Shown: piece after piece, positions 1 through 8,119 of the stretch
How the letters are laid out: each line of letters starts with the position of its first letter
How positions within the stretch are numbered: position 1 is the first letter of the stretch
From: Melioribacteraceae bacterium
Lineage (GTDB): Bacteria; Bacteroidota; Ignavibacteria; Ignavibacteriales; Melioribacteraceae
Direction: 5' to 3'
Length of the DNA stretch: 64,000 nt
NCBI GenBank assembly: GCA_027030245.1
Contig: JALVFE010000030.1
Span: 184,356 to 248,355 of the forward strand
Made by a program: the position numbers and the translations under genes
The notes under the pieces: generated by a model
Databases searched by the model: none
Told to the model about the DNA's origin: nothing
What the model saw: the letters and a program-made list of their open reading frames with translations, nothing else

Positions 1-213
1 CCGTTGAATTTAATAAAGTTTTTGTCCCGGTTAATTTATCTCAACCGGTTAGGAAATTAATCAAAAAAATGTTTATATCATTAATTGTGTTTTGTAAAAA
101 TAGAAAATTAATAAAAGAAAAATATGCCGCGAAGAGATAAAAAGGAAATAACCGGTGATTTTTAATTTTGTAGGAAGAAGGGAAACTACTGGTATTCAAA
201 CTTGAGTATTCGT
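1..213. other. Left-edge region without a recognisable gene
   Basis: No convincing coding region is visible. The stretch contains a short nested inverted repeat at 27-60 (an AACCGGTT palindrome at 43-50 flanked by TTAATTT at 31-37 and AAATTAA at 54-60). It has no U-run and so is not a convincing terminator for the minus-strand nor cluster that ends at 214. A 13-codon ATG frame near 124 has no supporting ribosome binding site and was not called. Confidence 0.5.
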
Positions 214-366
214 TCAGTATTTCCCCTTGTCTTTTTTGATTTCTTTACGGATATAATTGAAAAGATAAATTCCGGTGGAAAGTAAAATAATTACGAGCAT
301 CAAGTATGTTATAAAATCTTTATAGCCGTTTGCTTTTACAAATTCCATTATTTTATCGAAATCCAT
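214..366 (-). CDS. Small single-span membrane protein of the nor cluster (50 aa)
   Basis: This 50-residue frame starts at ATG 366 behind an excellent ribosome binding site (AAAGGAG, 6 bases upstream). The predicted protein has a short amphipathic N-terminus (MDFDKIMEF...), one hydrophobic span at about residues 19-38, and a very basic tail (RKEIKKDKGKY). It lies 15 bases downstream of the norF-like gene on the same strand, so it is probably the last gene of the nor operon. Size and topology resemble CcoQ/CcoS-type accessory peptides of heme-copper oxidases, but no family can be assigned from sequence alone. A role in assembly or stability of the NO reductase is inference from position. Confidence 0.7.
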   Translation of the reverse strand: MDFDKIMEFVKANGYKDFITYLMLVIILLSTGIYLFNYIRKEIKKDKGKY

Positions 367-381
367 TCGTTGCTCCTTTAA

Positions 382-624
382 TTAAACGGTATAAGCATAA
401 CTGATGAATGATATAAAGATAATCAAAATTGTAACCAAAATCGTTTTCCACATTAAATGAGCTTTGTAAAGTTCCATGTATTGAAATCCGATTCCCAGAA
501 ATTTAATTCCGTATAATAAAACAATCGTTACGGCAAGACCCGTTTTTAAAAACGAAGATTCGGAAAAAACAAAACTAAGAAGGGTAAGCGTAACTAAAAC
601 TATCCAAGTAATTTTATTGTTCAT
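382..624 (-). CDS. NorF-like / cytochrome oxidase subunit IV-like small membrane protein
   Basis: An 80-residue protein with three hydrophobic spans (about residues 5-22, 28-45 and 58-78) and the YMELYKAHLMWK loop typical of prokaryotic COX4-type/NorF proteins. The ATG at 624 is preferred over one at 696 because 696 lies inside norE, while 624 has an AAGGGA ribosome binding site 7 bases upstream and leaves a 20-base gap to norE. It pairs with the subunit III-like NorE next door, as in known norEF gene pairs. NorE and NorF are not catalytic; they are reported to support full NO reductase activity. The family call rests on length, topology and neighbours. Confidence 0.75.
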   Translation of the reverse strand: MNNKITWIVLVTLTLLSFVFSESSFLKTGLAVTIVLLYGIKFLGIGFQYMELYKAHLMWKTILVTILIIFISFISYAYTV

Positions 625-644
625 AATTTTCCCTTGATATTTTT

Positions 645-1244
645 TCAATGAATTAAATACAAAGTAGGGAAGAGTAACATCCAAATTAAATCGCACATAT
701 GCCAGAACGATGCGGAAGTTTCCACATCGAGAAAATTATGTGCGGTGTAAATCCCTTTTTTGATTCTGTAATAAACGTAAGATAAAATTAACACACCGAC
801 AAATACGTGTAAAAAGTGAAACCCGGTTAACAGCCAATAGTAAGTAAAGAAAGTATTGTAACCGAGACTTAATCCGTGTTCCAGTTTTTGAAAATATTCG
901 AACGCTTTCAAAACTAAAAATCCTATTCCGAAAACGATTGTGAGCCGTAAAAGAAATTTACTTTTTTCCGTTTTTCCGCGTTTCAACATGTGCAACGCTT
1001 CCGCCATAAAATAACCGCTCGTAAGCAGAACAATCGTATTGATGGTTCCAATTGTTTTATTTAACATATTCTGCGATGTATTGAATAATTCAACCGCGGA
1101 TTGCCGCTGGAATGCAAAAACAATAAGGGCAATGGTGAAAGTGAGAACTTCAACAGAAATTATCATCCAGATTAATATTCCGCCGGGTGGATAAAAAATA
1201 TTTTTGTAATCTATTGTTTCGGTTTTCTTTACGGCTTTTTCCAT
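645..1244 (-). CDS. norE: Cytochrome c oxidase subunit III-like protein NorE
   Basis: A 199-residue integral membrane protein of the heme-copper oxidase subunit III family with about five spans. Recognisable landmarks are the GTINTIVLLTSGYFMAEA span, the GFHFLHVFVGV span containing the family His residues, and the C-terminal WHMCDLIWMLLFPTLYLI. At about 200 residues it matches the short NorE/CyoC-type subunits. It starts at ATG 1244 behind GAGGT. It has a second homologue in this window, the subunit III of the aerobic oxidase at 26.5 kb, and the two share the GTINTI motif and the terminal W-H-x-x-D-I-W pattern. Inside the nor cluster NorE is the likely assignment. Confidence 0.85.
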   Translation of the reverse strand: MEKAVKKTETIDYKNIFYPPGGILIWMIISVEVLTFTIALIVFAFQRQSAVELFNTSQNMLNKTIGTINTIVLLTSGYFMAEALHMLKRGKTEKSKFLLRLTIVFGIGFLVLKAFEYFQKLEHGLSLGYNTFFTYYWLLTGFHFLHVFVGVLILSYVYYRIKKGIYTAHNFLDVETSASFWHMCDLIWMLLFPTLYLIH

Positions 1245-1294
1245 GTGCCGACCTCTAATTATTTTAGATCATAAAATAAAAAATAAAAAAATAT

Positions 1295-3061
1295 TCAGCT
1301 GTGTTCAATCCTGTCGTATAATTTTGTTAAAGAATGTAACAATTCAATCGGGCTGGTAAGAATATTGTAATGATTATCCCCGAACATTTGCGGGAGATAA
1401 AATTTCGCTTGTTCCTCTATTGCAAATGCGAAATTATTTATTCCCAAAACTTTCATTTCCCTTAGCGCTTGCTTAATGTCTTCCACTCCGTATTTGCCTT
1501 CGTATTTATCGTAGTCGTTAGGTTTTCCGTCGGAAAGCAGAATCAACCATTTCTTTCTATGATGATTTTTACTAAGCAGATAAGTTGCATGTCGTAATGC
1601 CGGTCCAATTCGCGTATAGCCTATTGCTTCCACCGCTCCTATTTTATTTCTTGCATCTTTCCACGGTTCGTCGAATGATTTTAAGGTAATATACGTAGTA
1701 TTGTTTCGCGTTTTTGAGTAAAAGCCGTCTATTTGGAAATCGATCAAATATTCGTTTAACACTTCCCCGAATAATATCGATATTTGTTTTTCGACGTCTA
1801 TTATTCTGTTTCCGTTCGCGTAAGAATCACTTGAAAGGCTTAAATCCAATAGAAACAAAAGCGCAAGTTCTTTTGCCGTTTTTCTGTTTGCAAAATAAAT
1901 TTTTTCGCTTGGCGTGTGTTTGGTTTTCACATCTATGAAAAAGTTTGTTGCCGCATCGATATCGATATTATCGCCGTCTATTTGCCTTCTTTTTTGTTGC
2001 CATTTATTATTCAGAATAGCAAAGTTCTTTTTTAGTCTTATAAGCAACGAAGAGTTTTGTTCTATTGTGTTTTTGTAATAACCGGGATTGGTTTTATCGG
2101 GCAAGCGGTGGAAAACTTTACAATAGTCTTTTTTGTAAACACGTTTTTGGAAATCCCATTCATCGTAAGTAAAGTGAAAATTATCATACCTAATTTCTTT
2201 GCTTTCGGCAATAGTTGCGTTGCTTACGTAATCGGCTTGGTAAACGGAATGCACCGGGTCATCAACACGCACCATGTGTTTAAGATTGTATTCACGTAAA
2301 GCTTCCAAATCTTCTTCAAGCGAATCGTCGCCGTCGAAATCCCTTACAACGTTATCGAATTCGTCCACTGTTTCTATTTTCTCGAAATTGTGCATCAGAA
2401 CGTAATCTTCTTGTGCTTTTTTATCGATTGTTACAACTTCAAGCTCGTCCGCTTTTTTTGCTTTGATTATTGTTTCCGGCGTAACCGTTTGATTTTTTAA
2501 TACATTTTCGTTTATGTTGGTCAACTCATTGCGATTATCTTGCGATATATTTTTCAAAAATCTTCCGTAAAGCCAGCTCAAATCTTTTTCCCGGGTATTC
2601 GATTTCTTATCAAATGAATAAGGAAATTTCTCCAAGAGAATATTGTAATCCGTTTCGATTGCAGGATATTCTTTGAAAAGCTCGGCAAGGATTTGGGGTG
2701 AATTTGTTTTCGCCGCATTTTGTGCTTCCACAACCGTAGCGTCATGGTTGCGGGGAAAATTTAATTTCAATTTTTGTTGAACCGAGAGATACAGAGTTCT
2801 GAAAATATAAAATCTGAGATTTAGTTCAGTCGATTCGTAGAATGAAACGCTTTCCGGCAGGTAAAAAACATCGCCTTGCCAACCGCCTTCTCTTTCCGAT
2901 GCAAATATATTAACCGGTCTTCCCGTTATTGCGCGGGCCAAAATTGTTAAGCGCGGGGAAACGGAATCGAGCGTAACTTTGTATTCGCCGTTTAGCTCTT
3001 TTTCTTTTTGTTTTTTGAAATAATTAAAAACTTTTTGAAATATTAATTGATCGAGTTCCAT
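1295..3061 (-). CDS. norD: NorD-type von Willebrand factor A protein
   Basis: A 588-residue soluble protein ending in a VWA domain from about residue 385. The metal-ion-dependent adhesion site DLSLSSDS is near residues 405-412 and a second motif, LLSDGKPNDYDKYEG, is near residue 505. The N-terminal 380 residues are the poorly conserved NorD-specific region. NorD and the MoxR-type ATPase NorQ form a chaperone pair needed to insert non-heme iron (FeB) into cytochrome c-dependent NO reductase. The gene starts at ATG 3061, 7 bases after norQ, without an obvious ribosome binding site, so it is probably translationally coupled. Confidence 0.9.
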   Translation of the reverse strand: MELDQLIFQKVFNYFKKQKEKELNGEYKVTLDSVSPRLTILARAITGRPVNIFASEREGGWQGDVFYLPESVSFYESTELNLRFYIFRTLYLSVQQKLKLNFPRNHDATVVEAQNAAKTNSPQILAELFKEYPAIETDYNILLEKFPYSFDKKSNTREKDLSWLYGRFLKNISQDNRNELTNINENVLKNQTVTPETIIKAKKADELEVVTIDKKAQEDYVLMHNFEKIETVDEFDNVVRDFDGDDSLEEDLEALREYNLKHMVRVDDPVHSVYQADYVSNATIAESKEIRYDNFHFTYDEWDFQKRVYKKDYCKVFHRLPDKTNPGYYKNTIEQNSSLLIRLKKNFAILNNKWQQKRRQIDGDNIDIDAATNFFIDVKTKHTPSEKIYFANRKTAKELALLFLLDLSLSSDSYANGNRIIDVEKQISILFGEVLNEYLIDFQIDGFYSKTRNNTTYITLKSFDEPWKDARNKIGAVEAIGYTRIGPALRHATYLLSKNHHRKKWLILLSDGKPNDYDKYEGKYGVEDIKQALREMKVLGINNFAFAIEEQAKFYLPQMFGDNHYNILTSPIELLHSLTKLYDRIEHS

Positions 3062-3068
3062 CTGTGTA

Positions 3069-3851
3069 TCAAATAATTAAGCTGGCAAGATCGTTTAACG
3101 AATCGATAATATCCGTATCGTCGGTTAGCGATTCTATAATTGCAACTTCCACGGCCAATCTGCTTTTTAATCCGGATTTTATAAGTTTTGCGGCATCTAC
3201 AAGTAATCTGGTAGAAACGGTCTCCGTTAATCCCAAATCATTCAGGTTACGGATTTTATTACCGAGTTTTACCAATTTTTTTGCAACGTTCGGTTCCACT
3301 TCGCTTTCGCCGATAATTATTTCTTCTTCCAATTTCGGTTCGGGGTAATTGAAAGACACGGAAACAAAGCGTTGCCTTGTAGAAAGTTTCAGTTCTTTAA
3401 AACCTTTTTGATATCCCGGATTAAATGAAGCGACGAACATAAAATTGGAATGCGCTTTTACCGTTTCGCCGGTTTTATCTATAAAAATTTCCCGTCTGTG
3501 ATCGGTTAGCGGATGAATTGCAACGATAACGTCCGGTCTCGCTTCCGCAATTTCGTCCATATACAGAACGGCGCCTTCTTTTAATGCTCTTGTTAAAGGT
3601 CCGTCAATCCATATTGTTTCTGTCCCTTTAATGATATACCGCCCGATAAGGTCGGTGGAAGATGTTTCTTCGTGACAAGAAATGGTGATTAACGGTAAAC
3701 CCAATTTATAACTGACGTACTCGACGAATCTCGATTTGCCGGTGCCGGTCGGACCTTTTAATAACAAAGGTAATTTATTTTTAAAAGCGTGTTCGAAAAC
3801 TTCTATCTCGTTTCCGATTTTTTTATAAAACGGAGCTTTGGTTTGCAACAC
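3069..3851 (-). CDS. norQ: NorQ/CbbQ-type MoxR AAA+ ATPase
   Basis: A 260-residue AAA+ ATPase with Walker A GPTGTGKS (residues 33-40), Walker B near LYMDEI (about 96-101) and the Q-family sensor region SLTDDTDII close to the end. CbbQ/NirQ/NorQ proteins act with a VWA partner to remodel or metallate an enzyme; here the partner norD is 7 bases downstream. The start is GTG at 3851, with AAAAAGGA about 9 bases upstream. It is separated from norB by 82 bases that contain a long perfect hairpin, so norQDEF may be expressed at a different level from norCB. Confidence 0.92.
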   Translation of the reverse strand: MLQTKAPFYKKIGNEIEVFEHAFKNKLPLLLKGPTGTGKSRFVEYVSYKLGLPLITISCHEETSSTDLIGRYIIKGTETIWIDGPLTRALKEGAVLYMDEIAEARPDVIVAIHPLTDHRREIFIDKTGETVKAHSNFMFVASFNPGYQKGFKELKLSTRQRFVSVSFNYPEPKLEEEIIIGESEVEPNVAKKLVKLGNKIRNLNDLGLTETVSTRLLVDAAKLIKSGLKSRLAVEVAIIESLTDDTDIIDSLNDLASLII

Positions 3852-3875
3852 TGCGTATTCCTTTTTTAATTATAA

Positions 3876-3917
3876 ATTAAAGTTTCTCCCTTAAAATACC
3901 AAGGGAGAAACTTTAAT
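3876..3917 (-). promoter_or_regulatory. 17-bp perfect intercistronic hairpin between norB and norQ
   Basis: Arms at 3876-3892 and 3901-3917 are exact reverse complements over 17 bases, with an 8-base loop. No U-run follows on either strand, so it is not a standard intrinsic terminator. In the minus-strand transcript it lies just after norB and before the norQ ribosome binding site. An RNA-processing or 3'-end-protection element for the norCB message fits, and partial termination is the alternative. Confidence 0.75.
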
Positions 3918-3933
3918 GAAATTTTATTACCAA

Positions 3934-5295
3934 TCAGTTTGTTTGGAGAGCTTTGAACTCTTCCTCTTTTACAATTGCTTCGTCGTTTGGCAATCCGAAT
4001 TTATAAAAATTAACTACATAGAGAATTACGCCAACCGACAAAACGGTCGCTGCAAGAATTAGTACGAAGAAATGCGGGTGCAGTTCGTTTTGCACGACCA
4101 TGAAATCCATACCTGCAATTCTTTGTAAATAAACTTGAGCAACGCCTGCGGCTGCAAAGGCGGCGGTCATTCCTAGAATTCCTACATTTGCCAGCCAAAA
4201 TGCGAGATGTCCGATACTGTTATCGTAAATTTTTCTACCGGTTAACAGAGGCATTGCGTAACTCATAACTGCCAAAACAATTGAAGCATAAGCGCCCCAA
4301 AATGCCAAGTGACCGTGCATCGCGGTAACCAATGTTCCGTGGGTATATAAGTTTACGCCGGGTAAAGTATGTGCCAAACCGAGTAAACCGGCACCCAGAA
4401 ATGAAACTATAGCGGAATTAAGCGTCCAATAAATTGCCAATTTATTCGGATGCTTTTTATTTCCTTTTTTATACATTGTAACCGCAAATAAAGTCATTCC
4501 TAAAAATGCCAAAGGTTCCAACGAAGAAAAAATTCCGCCTATAATCAACCAATATTTTGGAACCCCGGTATAGTAATAATGATGTCCTGTTCCAAGTATA
4601 CCGGAAAGGAAAGTTAAGCCTACAATTACATATAGCCATTTTTCAATAACTTCTCTGTCAACACCGGTTAATTTAATTAATAAGTAAGCGAGAATTCCGC
4701 CCATAACAAGTTCCCAAACGCCTTCTACCCAAAGGTGGACAACCCACCAGCGGAAGAAGGAATCGACCGTGTGATTATCGAACCATACCATTCCGGGGAG
4801 ATAAAGCACAGCAACGAAAATTAATCCCGCTGTTAGTACCATTGCAGTTGTTGTATGACGTTTCCCTTTATAAATTGTCATTACTATATTGGCCAAAAAG
4901 AGAATAACATTAATTGCAACCAAATAATCCAAGGGTCTCGGTATTTCCAAGAATTTTCTTCCTTCGAACCAACCCATGTGAAAACCTGCTACCGCTATAA
5001 CTCCCACGATTGCAAAACTCCAAAATTGGATTAATGCCAACGGAACCGAATAAAGTTCGTTATCGGATTCATCCGGTATGATAAAATAAGCCGCGCCCAT
5101 AAATCCCGAAATTAACCAAACAACCAAAAGATTTTTATGCGTGGCGGTTGCTGCATTGAAAGGAATAATACTATGCAAACCATCGAAACCCATGTGTGCA
5201 AACGCCATTATGAAACCGTAAGTAAGTTGAAGTAAAAGAAGAATCATACTTAGGGCAAAGAAATAATAAGCTACTTTTTGTGATTTAAATTTCAT
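3934..5295 (-). CDS. norB: Nitric oxide reductase catalytic subunit NorB (cNOR)
   Basis: A 453-residue, 12-span heme-copper oxidase superfamily protein that reduces 2 NO to N2O in the cytoplasmic membrane. Visible ligands are H53 (low-spin heme b), H187 plus H238/H239 (FeB) and H327/H329 (hemes). The segment HLWVEGVWE carries Glu191 and Glu195, the FeB glutamates that separate NOR from oxidases. There is no N-terminal quinol-oxidase extension and norC is adjacent, so this is the cytochrome c-dependent type. It starts at ATG 5295 behind GGTGG, 9 bases after norC. Confidence 0.96.
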   Translation of the reverse strand: MKFKSQKVAYYFFALSMILLLLQLTYGFIMAFAHMGFDGLHSIIPFNAATATHKNLLVVWLISGFMGAAYFIIPDESDNELYSVPLALIQFWSFAIVGVIAVAGFHMGWFEGRKFLEIPRPLDYLVAINVILFLANIVMTIYKGKRHTTTAMVLTAGLIFVAVLYLPGMVWFDNHTVDSFFRWWVVHLWVEGVWELVMGGILAYLLIKLTGVDREVIEKWLYVIVGLTFLSGILGTGHHYYYTGVPKYWLIIGGIFSSLEPLAFLGMTLFAVTMYKKGNKKHPNKLAIYWTLNSAIVSFLGAGLLGLAHTLPGVNLYTHGTLVTAMHGHLAFWGAYASIVLAVMSYAMPLLTGRKIYDNSIGHLAFWLANVGILGMTAAFAAAGVAQVYLQRIAGMDFMVVQNELHPHFFVLILAATVLSVGVILYVVNFYKFGLPNDEAIVKEEEFKALQTN

Positions 5296-5304
5296 AGTTC
5301 CACC

Positions 5305-5739
5305 CTACTTTTGTTCTGATTGAAGTGAAGGTTTCGGAGGAAATCCGTTAAGGTCAACGTTTCCTACCCATTTAAAGAATGCTACGATACCGTCTTTTTC
5401 TTGTTCAGTAAAATTGTACTGAACCATTCTGCGCCCGTGAAGTTGCCATCCGCCGGGGAAGTTAAGGACTGTTTTAATGTACTTAGGACCTCTGCGTTCG
5501 TATACCTTCGTAAGATCGGGTGCATAATATGCCCCTTCGCCCATAATTGTATGGCATCCCATACAATTGTTTGCATCCCAAAGCCTGCGCCCTAATTTAA
5601 CCTGATCCGTAATTTGATCGGAGTGCGTATGTTTGGGAACACCGTTAACCAAAGTGTCTACGGTCAATGCCAAAAATATTATTAGAAAGAAAACCGTACC
5701 ACCAAGGAAAAACAATTTGGCTTGTGATTTTGACAGCAT
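5305..5739 (-). CDS. norC: Nitric oxide reductase cytochrome c subunit NorC
   Basis: A 144-residue membrane-anchored monoheme cytochrome c. An N-terminal uncleaved anchor (about residues 9-30) is followed by the heme site C59-MG-C62-H63 within the NorC-typical NNCMGCHTIMGEGAYYAPDL. A candidate axial methionine is in RRMVQYNF near residue 105. It receives electrons from periplasmic donors and passes them to NorB. It is the first gene of the minus-strand nor operon, with AAGGAG ahead of ATG 5739 and a 295-base promoter region shared divergently with glgA. Confidence 0.95.
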   Translation of the reverse strand: MLSKSQAKLFFLGGTVFFLIIFLALTVDTLVNGVPKHTHSDQITDQVKLGRRLWDANNCMGCHTIMGEGAYYAPDLTKVYERRGPKYIKTVLNFPGGWQLHGRRMVQYNFTEQEKDGIVAFFKWVGNVDLNGFPPKPSLQSEQK

Positions 5740-5838
5740 AAATGTTCTCCTTAAGTAAGTTGATAGTTTGTTGGTTTGTTTGACATTTGTAAAATAAGTT
5801 AAATAAGAATAAAAAGTCTGATTAAAATTACAAATTCA

Positions 5839-5853
5839 TTGGATTTATTCCAA
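5839..5853 (-). promoter_or_regulatory. Palindromic operator candidate upstream of norC
   Basis: TTGGATTTATTCCAA is an inverted repeat (TTGGA-N5-TCCAA) in the norC-glgA divergent region. On the minus strand it lies just upstream of a TTTG box (5831-5834), a position suitable for an activator. It resembles, but does not match, the TTGAT-N4-ATCAA site of FNR/DNR-family NO regulators. Functional assignment is inference. Confidence 0.4.
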
Positions 5854-5972
5854 ATAACTAAGATAAAGTGTCCTTTATTGAAAAGAGCGATCTTAATTTC
5901 GGTTGGAATTGTGAGAAATTATTACATTGATTTTATTCTGAGAAAATGAGAATACGGGCGATTTCAAAAAAT

Positions 5973-6004
5973 TTTGTCAATAATAAAGCATTTTAGTAAA
6001 TTTA
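5973..6004 (+). promoter_or_regulatory. Candidate Bacteroidota-type promoter for glgA
   Basis: TTTG at 5973-5976 is followed after 20 bases by TAAATTTA at 5997-6004. This resembles the TTTG / TAnnTTTG promoter of Bacteroidota, about 30 bases before the glgA start. In AT-rich DNA such matches are cheap, so confidence is low. Confidence 0.3.
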
Positions 6005-6034
6005 TAGTTTAAAAATCATCAACTCAGGTAAAAG

Positions 6035-7528
6035 ATGGCAGCTCCTAAACAATTAAAAATCCTTTTCGTTACATCGGAAGTTGTACCGTTTGTAAAGACC
6101 GGCGGTCTGGCGGATGTTTCATCGGCACTTCCACAAAAACTTCAAGAGTTGGGGCATCATGTTAGGATTTTAATGCCTAAATACGGCGCAATCGACGAAA
6201 GAAAATTTAAAATTCACGAAGTTGTACGTTTAAAAGATTTAACTACACAAATCGGAAAAAACGAAGTTATTTTTTCATTACGCTCTTCTTTTTTGGTAGG
6301 CGCGAAAGAACGTGTGCAACTTTATTTATTGGACAATAAACATTATTTCGGGATTAGAAGAAGTCTTTATTCGGATCCGATTACGGGAAAGGATTTTCCC
6401 GATAACGACGAAAGATTCATTCTTTTGGCAAAATCCGTTTTTGAATTAATTAAAAAACTCGGTTGGGTGCCTGATATCATACATTGCAACGATTGGCAAG
6501 GCGGTTTGATTCCCGTTTATTTGAAAACCCTTTATAAAGACGATCCTTTATTCCAAAATATTAAAACAATTTTTACCATTCATAATTTGGCGTATCATCC
6601 GGAATTTCCAAAATCTTCATTCGCAAAAACCGGTTTGCCGGAAAATCTCAACTCAAGCAAAGGATTGTTAACCGGAAATAAAATCAGCTTTTTGAGAGGT
6701 GGGTTACTTTTTGCGGATGCAATCACTACGGTAAGCGAAACTTATGCCAAAGAAATCAGCAAATATAAAGATTATTCCGGAAGTGTTTTTGATGTTTTGA
6801 AAAAGAGAAAAAATTCTCTTTACGGAATTACCAACGGAATAGATACGCGGGTGTGGAACCCGGAAACGGATAAAATTATTCCTAAAAAATATTCTGCAAA
6901 AAATCTCGATAACAAACTCGAAAACAAAAAAGCTTTGTGCGAAAAATTCGGATTGGTTTACGATGAAAACAAACCGGTAATCGGCATGATTTCGAGAATG
7001 TACGACGAAAAAGGATTTGATTTGATTCAGAAATCATTTAAAGAAATGATGAAACTGGATGCTTATTTTATTTTGTTGGGAACCGGCGATAAAAAATATC
7101 ACAGATTTTTCGAAACGGCATTGATGAAATATCCGGAACAATTTTCTTGTTACATAGGCTTCGACGACAGTTTGGCTCACTTGATTGAAGCCGGTGCCGA
7201 TATGTTACTTATGCCTTCCAAAAAAGAACCTTGCGGCTTGAACCAAATGTACAGTCTGGTTTACGGTACAATTCCAATCGTAAGGGAAACGGGCGGTTTA
7301 GCCGACACGGTAAAAAAATATGACGAAAAAACAGGTAATGGGAACGGTTTTGTTTTTAAAAAATATGAAACCAAAGATATGATTAAAGAAATTCAGCGCG
7401 CTATTAAGATTTTTAAGAACGATAAAAAAACATGGTTGAAATTGATGAAAAACGGTATGCGTTCGAATTTCGATTGGATGAATCCGGCCAAAAAATACAT
7501 TGAGATTTATAAAAAAGTAATCGGTTAG
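6035..7528 (+). CDS. glgA: Glycogen synthase (GT5)
   Basis: A 497-residue GT-B glycosyltransferase that extends alpha-1,4-glucan from ADP- or UDP-glucose. The N-terminal nucleotide-sugar motif KTGGLADV is at residues 21-28. The second domain carries the GMISRMYDEKGFDL segment and the catalytic E-P-C-G-L region near residues 397-401 (PSKKEPCGLNQMY), followed by RETGGLADT. The length fits bacterial GlgA. It begins a five-gene plus-strand run ending at the terminator near 11.94 kb. The neighbouring DUF4270-type lipoprotein gene reproduces a glgA context known from Bacteroidota. Confidence 0.95.
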   Translation: MAAPKQLKILFVTSEVVPFVKTGGLADVSSALPQKLQELGHHVRILMPKYGAIDERKFKIHEVVRLKDLTTQIGKNEVIFSLRSSFLVGAKERVQLYLLDNKHYFGIRRSLYSDPITGKDFPDNDERFILLAKSVFELIKKLGWVPDIIHCNDWQGGLIPVYLKTLYKDDPLFQNIKTIFTIHNLAYHPEFPKSSFAKTGLPENLNSSKGLLTGNKISFLRGGLLFADAITTVSETYAKEISKYKDYSGSVFDVLKKRKNSLYGITNGIDTRVWNPETDKIIPKKYSAKNLDNKLENKKALCEKFGLVYDENKPVIGMISRMYDEKGFDLIQKSFKEMMKLDAYFILLGTGDKKYHRFFETALMKYPEQFSCYIGFDDSLAHLIEAGADMLLMPSKKEPCGLNQMYSLVYGTIPIVRETGGLADTVKKYDEKTGNGNGFVFKKYETKDMIKEIQRAIKIFKNDKKTWLKLMKNGMRSNFDWMNPAKKYIEIYKKVIG

Positions 7529-8119
7529 GTGAGTTTGGCAGGCAGTAACGTTGCGGTGTTTTTGGATAGAGACGGCACTATAAATTTTGACCCCGGCTAT
7601 CTTGGAGATCCCGACAAAGTTATACTTCTTCCCGGTGTGGGGCAGGGAATTTCCAGATTAAAAAAACAAATCGATGCGATAATTATAGTAGTTTCTAATC
7701 AATCGGGTATAACAAGAGGATTGATTAGTGAAGATGACGTAAAAGCCGTAAATGAAAAGATTAATGAATTGTTGAAAGAATACGGAACCGGAATTGATGC
7801 GTTTTACTATTGCCCGTTTCATCCGGATTTCGATCCGCCGGAAAAAACTAAATGCCGTAAACCTTCGCCGGAAATGATTTTAAGAGCCGCAAAAGATTTT
7901 TCAATAGATTTAAATAAGTCATATATGGTTGGCGATACGTTAACCGATATTGAAGCCGGAATAAAAGCAGGAACAAAAACGGTACTTCTTGTATCTAAAG
8001 ACAAAGAATCGGAAAATTTTACGTTGCAAAACAAAAGTATTATTCCCACTTTTGTAGCTGCAAATTTTTCGGATGCATGTAATTTCATAATCGACGATTT
8101 TTTTGGGAGAAATAATTGA
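7529..8119 (+). CDS. HAD-family histidinol-phosphatase / heptose bisphosphatase (GmhB-like)
   Basis: A 196-residue HAD phosphatase with the nucleophile motif DRDGT (D13, D15), N57-Q-S-G and the late GDT motif at 135-137. Residues 94-111 form the GmhB-type zinc loop, with C95, H98 and C109, but the usual second C-x-C cysteine is replaced (TKCRKP), so the zinc site is incomplete by one ligand. GmhB removes the 7-phosphate of D-glycero-D-manno-heptose 1,7-bisphosphate in LPS core synthesis. A related HisB-type or sugar-phosphate activity is the alternative. The GTG start at 7529 directly abuts the glgA stop codon. Confidence 0.8.
   Translation: MSLAGSNVAVFLDRDGTINFDPGYLGDPDKVILLPGVGQGISRLKKQIDAIIIVVSNQSGITRGLISEDDVKAVNEKINELLKEYGTGIDAFYYCPFHPDFDPPEKTKCRKPSPEMILRAAKDFSIDLNKSYMVGDTLTDIEAGIKAGTKTVLLVSKDKESENFTLQNKSIIPTFVAANFSDACNFIIDDFFGRNN

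Noticed and set aside
124..165. A 13-codon frame starting MPRRDKKE
   Set aside because: Too short and without a ribosome binding site.
625..696. N-terminal extension of the NorF-like gene from ATG 696
   Set aside because: It overlaps norE, and the ATG at 624 has a proper ribosome binding site.
3934..5295. Quinol-dependent NO reductase or cbb3-type oxidase
   Set aside because: The N-terminal quinol-type extension is missing, norC is adjacent, and the WVEGVWE glutamates mark cNOR.
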